64,000 nt of DNA from Topomyia yanbarensis (Eukaryota; Arthropoda; Insecta; Diptera; Culicidae). A program made the position numbers and the translations under genes. Positions 23,396 to 32,886 of the stretch are shown here, in pieces (position 1 is the stretch's first letter; each line of letters begins with the position of its first letter). The stretch is from the NCBI RefSeq assembly GCF_030247195.1, contig NC_080671.1, forward strand, positions 82,582,370-82,646,369, read 5' to 3'. The notes beneath the pieces are model-generated. The model had not been told where the DNA came from, did no database searches, and saw nothing but the letters and a program-made list of their open reading frames with translations.

Positions 23396-24783
23396 TGACG
23401 CAGAGTTCCCCGGCGAGAGAAGTTCTCTCGAAACCGAGGTCAGTTCGACGATTCTGACGAAGCGAGGCTTCCTGTTTGCTGGTGCCCCGACGATCCGCGA
23501 CTGCTGGTGTCTCGTCTCGATATACTCAGTATAGTCTTCGGCGGTGAATTTAGCTTATGCCGACAGAGTTCCGCGAAAGCGAAGGAAGTTCTCCTGATAC
23601 CGATTCTTCTTTGTTTTCGCTATATTTCTGCTTATGCTCTGCCGGCAGGGTGCAGTGATCGATCCGGTGGTAAAGCGTGGCGTCCGATTCACTGGCACCC
23701 TGACGATCCATACACGGTGTTCTGTCACAGTCTACTCGACTAGTTCCCGATGGTGGATCTAGCGTAGTTTCTCGGCGGTGATAGCTCGCCCGAAATTGTT
23801 GCTCACTGTTCATCACGCCCTGTCCGCTGTAAAGCGGTCATTATCTGCGTCACCATTGTGTTTACCGCGTTCCACTTGTTTACGTCGCTTGTCATTCTAA
23901 GAACGACATTATCTGGGTTGATGACCGGTCCCCCGAACAAACGATAAGCTCATAATACCACCATGGTAATGGTCCAATTTCACATTTACTGCATGGGGTT
24001 CTGATTGTGATTTAAATGGGATCAACTCATGAAAATACCAAATTCATGGTCCGGTAGAACCCATATTAAAACCATATTTTGGTGTATTTATGGGTTATTG
24101 ATACCATTTTATGGTGTTTTGATAATTGTGAAATTTGGCACGGACCATATTTATAGTCTTTTCAAGAGACTGTATGGTGTCAGAACCCATGAGAACCCGG
24201 TGTCTCCTCGACGTTCTAACACTCTGGGCACAACGGTGAAGTTGCGTGCCTAAACCGTTGAAGACATGTCCTCACGCAGCCGTGGCTCGCAGGAGTTGAG
24301 TCCGGTAGAAATTCACCTCTCCGTGCTTTCTACTGATCCATGTTGACAGGTTGAGCCGGTAGGTTCTCTTTTATTTCTCCATATTGCCCCATTCTTGCTG
24401 TCATCGAACCGATTCTCACCATCTTCCTTACGTTTCTGGTGTTTCACCGCTTGTAGCACTGAATATCCTTCACCAGGGTGATGTAGATTGGGATCAACCC
24501 GACAATTATGCATACTGCCTCCGACGAAATTGTTCTGTACGCGCTCGCGACTTGTGCAGCCATGATCCTCGCAATTGCGTTCGATCTGGTTGTTGAAGCT
24601 CAATCGATCGTCGTTTACCACTCCCAATTGCTTCAGCTCTGTAGCATCCGTCATAGTCAGTAGCGGTCCCTCATCCTGTGCAGCATTGTGGCGACGGCTT
24701 CCCAGCTGGCACTGTTAAACTATCCGAATAACCAATACTGTTGATACTCCTTTGCGAAATCCGAACTGCATCTTGGACAGCTC
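23396..24783 (-). pseudogene. R1-B LINE, 3' part (RT tail and 3' UTR), decayed
   Basis: Minus strand. The frame 24654-24313 keeps an R1-type segment after the palm (LKQLGVVNDDRLSFNNQIER). Upstream, about 24780-24690 encodes a QFGFRKGVSTV-like block followed directly by an NSASW-like remnant. The catalytic FADD segment between them has been deleted. Sequence near 23900-23820 matches the R1 C-terminal style (KWNAVNT). The rest to 23396 would be 3' UTR. A small inverted-repeat insertion may occupy about 23940-24180 (TGGTCC..AATTTCAC arms). The 5' continuation of the same LINE is at 29083-31848, across the foldback insertion. Confidence 0.6.
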
Positions 24784-25480
24784 GTGCTCACTAGGGTGGG
24801 GCATTGTTATATGGAAAAACGTGATCATAGCCACATCAACCGAGCACAGCACTTTTTTGGTTCTTTTTGGGGTCCCAAACAACTGTGCAAAATTTGGGGT
24901 CGATTGGTGTTGACTCGGCGTAGCGCATTGCGTTTGAAATTTGTATGGAGATTAGTATGGGAAAACCTACATTTTTGCATTTTTAATTCTACAGACTACA
25001 ATTATTCCTGTAGTGTGCCAACAAATAGATAGAAATATAGTCCAGGATATGCTGAACAACTTTGCCGCAGGATGTATGGTGTTAGAATGTCTCTAAGCCA
25101 AGTTATAGCTGTTCAAAGTTCGATACTTCGAATTAAATGCCAAAAATCATTTTTATTGCCAACACTGCGGGTGTTCCAATGGTATTTCATATAGCATTCC
25201 AAAACAACATTATATATTTTAGTTTTACCACATTGGTATTTTTTTTTTTTTTTACAATGGAGAAGACCTTTATGTCCTAGCCCAGTACACGTGCTAACGG
25301 TAGGGTCCAATCTACCACACGGGGTGCACTGGGGGCGTGTCGGACTCGAATGGTGACCAGCCATTAATACCGACTAAACTCCATTGGGCTCCGCCATCAT
25401 TCCTCCCAGGAACTACCTCTCGGTATTACTTCTGGGGGGATGGCTGTACTAACTGTACTCATTCACGCGATCATACATCC

Positions 25481-25920
25481 TGTATGAGGCTTACTTGGGT
25501 GCTCTCTCAATCACACTTTGATTCACTCTCAAACACTCCCACATGAGGCTGACTTTTGTGCTCACCTTTTACGTTCCATGCGAGGCTGACTTGTGTGCTC
25601 ACCTTACTCATTCCTTGCTAGGCTTACTTTTGTGCTCGCCCTACCCATCCATGTGAGGCTGACTTGGGTGCTCACCCTATCACCTGATTCACTCTCAATC
25701 GTGCCACTCTATTGTACCTTTGTCACTCCCTCTGGCATCCCATGTGGGACATTTTTCTTAGGCCCCACTTCTGACATACCATGCGAGGCTGACTTTTGTG
25801 CTCACCTTTTTCATTCCTTGCTAGGCTGACTTTTGTGCTAGCCTCTACCAACCTGTGAGGCTGACTTTTATGCTCACCCTTAACATGCAGTGTGAGACTG
25901 ACTTGGATGCTCACCCTTTC
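25481..25920. repeat. Minisatellite-like motif array in the R1-A 3' UTR
   Basis: Nine copies of a motif near ATGNGAGGCTGACTTTTG plus TGCTCACC (on the + strand) start at about 25481, 25541, 25577, 25615, 25651, 25781, 25815, 25852 and 25890. Spacing is irregular, from 34 to 130 bp. Copies vary at a few positions. They lie between the RT stop and the poly(A) tail. Confidence 0.8.
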
Positions 25921-26162
25921 ACTCCTCTGCCACGCCATGAGGCATCGATAGCTTAGTTCCAACATACTACGCTACGACCCTCCCGTCTTGGCATGAGGCA
26001 GTCCACTTATACGCCTATACACTCACTCTTCTGTCTTGCTTCGGGGTGGCTGGGTTTACCCCTTACGCGGTTGCCATTCGCTGCGCCAACCTACCTCGGC
26101 ATGAACAGACCATTCACTCTCTTATTTTGCGCTTGGCCTTTTTCGCTCCAGCTAACCAATCA

Positions 26163-27852
26163 CTAGTTAGCCGTGCCCGCCGTCTGTTGCTCGGTTCGCC
26201 AGATTACCTGTAGCCTACTGGCAATCTGGATGGTAGCAGCCGAGACTGCGTTCCACTTCTCCACCGTTTGACACATCCGCTGAATAAGGGTATCCGGGGT
26301 TGTGTCCCAGCCACAGACGTCAAGCATTGCTCTTCTTTCGACGTCGAACCGATGACATACGAACAGTATGTGTTCGGCAGTTTCATCTACACCTGGGCAG
26401 TCCGGGCAGACTGGGACCTCCGCGTGCCCGAACCTGTGGAGGTACTGACGGAAACAGCCATGGCCTGACAGGAATTGTGTCAGGTGGAAGTGAACTTCCC
26501 CATGGGGTCTTCCCACCCAGCTCGATATGCTAGGTATCAGCCGGTGGGTCCACCTACCTTTCGAGGAGTTGTCCCACTCACGCTGCCATCTGGCGACCGA
26601 GGTCACCCTGGTGCGCTCGCGGGCTCCCCTATTTCCACGTAGCTCAAAGCACTCCTCATCTTCCCGAATGACCAGCCCGACTGGCATCATGCTCGCTATC
26701 ACGCAGGATGCATCGTGTGATACCGTGCGGTAGGCAGATATCACTCTGAGGCACATCACGCGGTAGGTGCTCTCCAGTTTCTGTAGGTAACTGGTTACCC
26801 TCAGTGCTCTTGACCATGACGGGCCGCCGTACCTGAGGATAGATACGGCAACGCCTGCCAGTAACCTACGTCTACTGGCGCACACCTTTGAGCTGTTGGA
26901 CATCATTCTCGATAGTGCCGCAACAGCAGTCGACGCTCTCTTGCACGTATAGTCGACATGGCTGCCGAAGGTCAGCTTGTCGTCTATGATGACTCCGAGA
27001 GACTTCAGACTTCGCTGTGAAGTGATCGCGACTTCTCCCACATGGATAACTGCATGTTGTGCCGACTTGCGGTTGTTGACGATAACTACCTCCGTCTTAT
27101 GATGAGCGAGCTCCAGGCCTCTCGCGCTCATCCATTCCTCCACCGTGCTAATCGCGTGTTCTGCGGTTAGTTCTACCTCAGGGATTGACTCCCCGTAGAC
27201 CTCCAAGGTTACGTCGTCAGCAAAGCCGACGATCTTGACCCCAGGAGGGAACTTCAGTCTCAGAACCCCGTCATACATGAGGTTCCATAGCACCGGGCCT
27301 AGGATCGAGCCCTGCGGGACTCCGGCGGTAATCGGAACCCTTTTCTGACCGGCATCGGTCTCGTATATCAGTACGCGGTTTTGGAAGTAACTTTCCAGGA
27401 TCCGGTACAGACCCACCGGTAGGCTAAGCCGGTGTAACGAGAGCGCGATGGCATCCCAGCTTGCGCTGTTAAATGCGTTCTTCACGTCAAGTGTCACTAA
27501 CGCGCAGTATCGAATACCTCGCCTTTTTCGTTGGATCGCTATCTCGGCAGTATTTATCACTGAGTTGAGAGCGTCCACTGTGGACTTACCCTTCCGAAAG
27601 CCAAACTGGTTGCTTGACAGACCGTCCGTACCTTCCGCGTACGGGGTGAGCCTGTTGAGGATGATCCTCTCAAGCAGTTTGCCAGTCGAGTCTATCAGAC
27701 AGATTGGTCAGTACGCCGATGGGTCGCCTGGCGGCTTCCCGGGCTTCGGCAACAGCACCAGTTTCTGCCTTTTCCATCTATCGGGGAAACGGCACTCGTC
27801 GAGGCATCTCTGCATAGCTAGCCTGAACATGTTCGGGTTCGCTATGATAGCT
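26163..27852 (-). pseudogene. R1-clade reverse transcriptase, one in-frame stop
   Basis: From 27852 downward the frame encodes the RT fingers (RWKRQKLVLLPKPG) and reaches an in-frame TGA at 27710-27708, where the family has Arg-Pro-Ile. A C-to-T change of CGA would explain it. After that a 471-codon frame (from 27578) runs unbroken to the stop at 26163. Numbering from 27578: NAFNSASWDAI at about 33, GVPQGS at 86-91 and the FADD active site at 119-122. A C-terminal zinc motif CX2CX8HX4C lies at 391-408 (CPDCPGVDETAEHILFVC), followed by an R1-style EKWNAVS tail. The long intact stretch suggests a fairly young insertion. It cannot be autonomous, since its 5' half is absent. Confidence 0.85.
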
Positions 27853-29082
27853 GCCATTGGTATGTTTGGATGAATTATTCAATATCCTTAGCTCAATTTC
27901 ATGAGCGTAGGTAGTTGAGCAATAGGGCGTAGTGAGGGGTGAAAGGGATGGGTAGGGAAATTTAATATGTAGAAATCATGAACTGAAATGTTGTCGAGTT
28001 GGAATGTTCAGATGAATTATTTCAAAACAATTACACAATGTCCTACGCATAATAGTAACGATGAAATAAAACACACTGTATCCCTTTGCCTTGACTTTTA
28101 TCAATAGAAGTTACGTTACAGACTGAATCAACTGATGTCGAGTTGATATGTCAGAGGATGCATTGATTATATTTCAGTTTAATAGGCACTATGATTTGAT
28201 GGGATGCTCATTTCGATGCTGTTCGATCACCTGAAGCAAAAATTGCTGTAGGGATCTGGTGGATTTCATGTTCAAATCCAGAAATTAGCTTCACGCCTCG
28301 TGATCGAACAGCATAGAAATGAGCATGCTATCAAATCATAATGCGTATTAAACCGAAATATAATCCTCTGACACATCAACTCGACATCAGTTGATTCAGT
28401 CTGTAACGTAACTTCTATTGATAAAAGTCAAGGCAAAGGGATACAGTATGTTTTATTTCATCGTTACTATTATGTGTAGGACATTGTGTAATTGTTTTGA
28501 AATAATTCATCTGAACATTCCAACTCGACAACATTTCAATTCAAATTTCTACATATTAAAGTCTCCCCCCATCCCCCCTCACCCCTCACTACGCCCTATT
28601 GCTCAACTACCTACGCTCATGAAATTCATCTAAGGCTTTTGAATAATTCATTCAAACGTACCAATGTGGTAAAACTAAAATATATAATGTTATTTCGGAA
28701 TGCTATATGAAATACCATTGGTACACCCGCAGTGTTGGCAATAAAAATGATTTTTGGCATTTAATTCGATGTATCGAACTTTGAACAGCTATAACATGGC
28801 TTAGAGACATTCTAACACCATACATCCTTCGGCAAAGTTGTTCAGCATATCGTGGACTACACTTCTATCTATTTGTTTGTATACTAAAGGAAGAATTGTA
28901 GTCTGTAGAATTAAAAATGCAAAAATGTAGGTTTTTCCATACTAATCTCCATACAAATTTCAAACGCAATGCGCTACGCTGGGTCAACACCAATCGACCC
29001 CAAATTTTGCACAGTTGTTTGGGACCCCAAAAGGAACCAAAAAAGTACTGTGCTGAAAAAACGATCATTTTGCCCCACCCTA

Positions 29083-29287
29083 GTGCTCACCCTCCGTGCA
29101 TTTTGTCACCCTGTTGAGGATGATTCTTTCCAGCAGTGTTTCGAATGTATTCAGCAGACATATAGGCCTATACGACCCCCTGTGGTTTCCTTGGCTTTGG
29201 AAGCAAAACCGGCTCCTAGACCTTTCACATTTCGAGAATGCTGCTTCGGGAAGAGACCCTCAATGTTTATCTTCAGCTTTCCCGGGC
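29083..29287 (-). pseudogene. R1-B LINE, RT N-terminal fragment
   Basis: Minus-strand translation contains an R1-type block (YRPICLLNTFETLLERIILN) followed by residues that continue, beyond the foldback, at 24783. The match in content to R1-A 27800-27600, with clear divergence, shows a different and older R1 copy. Confidence 0.65.
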
Positions 29288-30074
29288 ACATGCCAGCTCG
29301 TCGCTGTTGTGCTATCTTATGACAAACGCCATTTTGGGGTAAACTGAGTTAGATATGCCACATTACTCGTCTAACGAATCTCTACAAGATGGCGTTTCCA
29401 GAATTTTGAAATTTTACTTGGTTACTGAAATATAGCGAGAAAAGTGATTAGAAATTGTGAGTTTTTTGCTTCAAATCATTATATCTTGGGATTGGCTCAA
29501 GTTATAATAAAATTTTAGTTGCTTTTATGTGTAAAAATGTCGTAAGAACACAATGGCATAATAATTTTCAAAAGAAAATTACATGTATTGGGAGAAAAAT
29601 GCAGTTTTAGCTTTAAACTGGAAATATTGCCTATTTGGCAACACTGTAACTAAAAATAACTATTTTTTCTAGATTTCCTGACTCATTTCCTTCAAAATGC
29701 ATCTAACCGATTGTTTATAGACCAAATGAAGCCAAAGATATGAATAAAAGTTAATAATTGATGGTTTTTTCTATGGAAAACTTTCCATGCACGGTTATGA
29801 CACGCCATACAAATTTTGTCATAAATACACACCTATGACACGTGTGAGTGCGACTTTTGTTTATATTTTTAGTGAAAACTCGCAACATAGTCAACCGATC
29901 TTCGTAATATTTGAGAGATTAGTACAGAATAGGTAGAAGCATCAATTGTCTTCTCTGAGTTGTTTCTACCATTTATAAGTTTCATGATATTCAATCTCAA
30001 ACTTTAAAAATCGTTTTTCTCGAAATGTGCAAAATGGCGCTTGTCATAAGATAGCACAACAGCGACGAGCTGGC
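29288..30074. mobile_element. Inverted-repeat element inside R1-B
   Basis: Terminal inverted repeats of about 50 bp begin GCCAGCTCGTCGCTGTTGTG on both ends and continue GCTATCTTATGACAA. They diverge after GCCATTTTG. Coding remnants of R1-B lie on both sides (RT part to the left, EN-RT linker to the right), so the element interrupts that LINE. The interior is AT-rich and non-coding. Confidence 0.7.
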
Positions 30075-31848
30075 ATCGACGGGCCCGAAGCCATCACGAC
30101 ATGGTACGCATCCTCCCACGGATTGGCGTTTACTTCTTGACACAGCTTCTTGTGACTATCTGACTAGCAAAGCTTCATCTCCCGCTTTAAAGCGGCCTTA
30201 GCTTCCCGAAACGACGTCTTGCGCGGAGGAAAATAACCCTTAGGGTTAAATCCTCTATTATAAACAACATCTAACATCTAACGACTCCTTGCGCTCCTCC
30301 CTATCTGGATCCGATACTGCTCTCTGAGCCCACCCTCTAGGTCTGAGACAGGCAGCGCATAACGTACTGCGCGTCTCGTTACCACCCTACACGCTCTTGT
30401 ATTGGTTATTCTACTGCCGCACTTCATAGCCCAGGCGTTCAAGTCACCACCAATGACTACCAGCTTCCGACCGACCAATTGCTCGGTTGAGTGCTCCAGT
30501 ATTAGGCTGAACTACTCTACTGTCCACCTTGGAGGAACGGAACAGCTGCACATGAAGACGCCGTCGATTTTGACGATCACGAAGCCTTCGTATGAGCGTT
30601 CTACCATTTATTGAATGGGGAATCTGACCATAATTTGTATCACGGCCGTTCCTGGTTTTGCCGCCACCCACTTGCGTCACACATTGTTTCTAGCGCAGAC
30701 AACCACAACAGTTGCTGTGCGGTGTCACAGTGATTCAGATTTATCTAGGGTTATCTCCATTACCGTTGGCCTACAGGCGTCCTCTTGTAGTTAGGGCATT
30801 TGAAGCCACCCGTCTGATGGTAGTGACCGTCCTCTGAAGTGCAAAGCACCTCTCCCCATATTTCCAGCACATCTTGGATCTATCCGGGTCTTTGCAAGCC
30901 CCTACTAAATGTCCAAAACCCAAATTCTTTAAGCATTTCTCCGCTTGTTTATTCACTCGAGAGGTGGCTATCAATGCGCATCTCGACCATCCAACCATAA
31001 CTTTGCCTACCTCTAGCGCCTTATCAGCAGCGGTTACCGGTAAACGAATCATTGCTGTCTGAGCTCCTCCGTACCCCTTCTCTAACTGGATCGTCATGTG
31101 CACCTCGCCCAGGTTGCACTGCTGCTTCAGTGCACCTCTCAGCTTGTCTTCCGTTATGATCTCATCGAGGTTCTTACTCACAATCACCGTCTCCGGGCTT
31201 AAGGCTTTAACTTATGTCTCTTCACGCAGTGATTTGATGATTATCTTCTGCATAGTCGACCTGTTAATCGTAGGTTCCTCTTTCAGCTCGAAAAGCATCT
31301 TACCTTTTTGGGTACGCCTGGTTCTCATCACATTTTCCCCCAAATCCCTTAGCTCCGGATCCGCTCTGATCTTCTTGAGGAGAGATGCATACCTCGTCGC
31401 GTCATTGGTTTTGACGAGCACGACTTCTCCCGTTGGCGCCTTCTGTCCAGCCGGAGGTTTTACTTTCCTCTTCTGCTTCCCTTTTCTTTCTTCCTTCCGC
31501 TTTTGCTGTTATCCGTGTTTCTCCTTCCGATCTACAACGGTACTCCAGCTATCTCCCGGTTGAGTCTGCCTCTTGGACCCGCCATGTCTTCCGTAGGTTC
31601 TTGCCCTCTAATCGCGGAAACTAGCGTGTTCTCCACTCCAACTAGCTTCTCCTTCCCCTGCTTCGGGGGGCGAGGAAGACAGTAGCCTTAGTCGACGCCA
31701 ATACTCGCTCAGCTATATCAGTCCTCAGCGTTGCCGTGTCATACTCCTTCACGGCAGACAGTAGTTCCTTTCGGATCCTGAGAACCATCCCTGTTTCCGC
31801 ACATCAAAGCGTCTGTATGGTTTGTCGGTGAAGATTCTTTATCTGCCT
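30075..31848 (-). pseudogene. R1-B LINE, 5' part (ORF1 and endonuclease), decayed
   Basis: Minus strand, in order from high to low coordinates. About 31840-31430 is a frame-broken N-terminal gag. The frame 31421-31212 has the ORF1 core (LVKTNDATRYASLLKKIRAD; LRDLGENVMRTRRTQKG). The frame 31187-30771 has the ORF1 end with damaged zinc knuckles (LGFGHLVGACKDPDRSKMCW, where later cysteines are lost). The frames 30680-30444 and 30478-30278 hold endonuclease pieces, including LVVIGGDLNAWAMKCGSR. Positions 30270-30075 encode the linker before RT. Several frameshifts show long decay. Sequence at 32400-32270 may be a still more N-terminal ORF1 piece beyond an LTR-like insertion. Confidence 0.7.
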
Positions 31849-32269
31849 TGTAAAACTCTGGGACTTTCTGTTTTGTTCTTTTACTATTTATTGCAGCGTA
31901 TTATATCAGACTGGCAGACACGGAGAACAGTTAGCGACCGAACTTAGACTGTATTGAAACGTGTATAGACGGATTAACGGAAACGGAATAACGAATGACT
32001 GTACTAACTAAACTGTATTCACATAGTAATTTAAAAACGTATAAACGTAGAAACGTAAAGAACGTATCTGATCTGGCGTGAGCTGGGCTTTTATAGTCCT
32101 GATACACTTGTGGACGAACACTATTGGTTCAACCAGAAACCCTTTTCTGACCGAAAACATATTCTGACTTGGCAATAATGCCAACAGAATGATAAATTAT
32201 ACTCACTACAACTACACGAAATGATTCTAATCTAAATGGTATTCAGATTGCACGTATGCTATGTGTACA
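31849..32269 (-). mobile_element. Possible solo LTR
   Basis: On the minus strand the segment starts TGTACACATAG and ends GAGTTTTACA. It has CTATAAAAGCCC near 32095, and further on CAATAAATAG near 31895. The TG...CA ends plus a TATA-like box and a polyadenylation-like signal in the expected order resemble an LTR. R1 ORF1-like sequence occurs on both sides. I could not find a target duplication, so the ends are provisional. Confidence 0.35.
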
Positions 32270-32407
32270 GTGAAACCTTATTATTCTGACGACGATAGAT
32301 TAGAAGTAGGCGCAAACAATCTCCTTAATGGACTTATGGACATTATTTCTCGCGTCCACCAACTTATGGAGCTCCTCCATGAAGCACTTCGCTGTCACTA
32401 CTTGTGT

Positions 32408-32886
32408 ATGTATGTGTGTATATGTGCGTTTGGGTGTGTACAATCCACCGTCTACTGAATGGCAAGGCTTTTATGGAAGAAACTTGTCTGCCTATTTTTG
32501 CCCTGGAGATGAAAGGTGATAGCTCTATTATGCATCCAACTATTTATTTCAAGAATGCTTGGTGTTACGCGTGCATTCTGAGATCGCATTCATACATAAT
32601 AAGCCCCGCACGAATACATGCGCGTAACGTTTGGAGATGTGCACTTCCAGGATAAAAAATACAATTCTTGATTCTGGCATGTATTTAGCTCAAGCAAAAT
32701 ATTTTGATTAATTATCGGTATGCGTCAAAAAATAACATAATACGATCTCACCAACGTCCGGTTCTTAATTAATTAGTTGATTTGGCGAATCTACGGTAAG
32801 AATTGGTGACTTTTTAGTGGCTCGAAACGCGCAGGTGCATATCAAAATTGTTAGAAGTTACGGTACAATAACTATGCTGAATTGCA
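32408..32886. repeat. 479-bp direct repeat, left copy
   Basis: Aligns without gaps to 35789-36267 at a constant offset of 3381 bp. I count three differences by eye, all C/T. It begins in a TGTATGTGTG tract and ends CTGAATTGCA. The repeat immediately flanks the LOA LINE on its 5' side. It has no coding motif. Confidence 0.9.

Larger units (their letters stand above)
25239..27854 (-). mobile_element. R1-A: R1-clade LINE inserted in the foldback arm
   Basis: The element is bounded by the target duplication CATTGGTA (25231-25238 and 27855-27862). A 15-base poly(T) tract at 25239-25253 is the poly(A) tail of the minus-strand element. It is 5'-truncated: ORF1, the endonuclease and the start of RT are missing. 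The arm sequence resumes exactly after the right duplication, and the uninterrupted right arm shows the empty-site sequence. A 3' UTR of about 900 bp contains nine copies of a short motif. Confidence 0.85.
24792..29082. mobile_element. Giant foldback element, split by an R1 LINE
   Basis: The ends read TAGGGTGGGGCA in both orientations. They are flanked by an 8-bp direct repeat GTGCTCAC (24784-24791 and 29083-29090). The right arm (about 28297-29082) pairs with a left arm in two pieces: 24792-25238, and 27863 to about 28232. Removing the LINE and one copy of its duplication leaves a 1,667-bp near-palindrome with arms of about 800 bp around a loop of roughly 65 bp near 28265. No transposase is seen, so it depends on another element. 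The 8-bp duplication would suit hAT or P-type enzymes. Confidence 0.8.

Noticed and set aside
23507..23816. Overlapping ORFs on both strands in GC-rich sequence
   Set aside because: They fall in the 3' region of the decayed R1-B LINE, and the high GC simply lowers stop-codon frequency.
26268..27873. Several + strand ORFs (for example 27448-27873)
   Set aside because: Antisense shadows of the R1-A reverse transcriptase frame.
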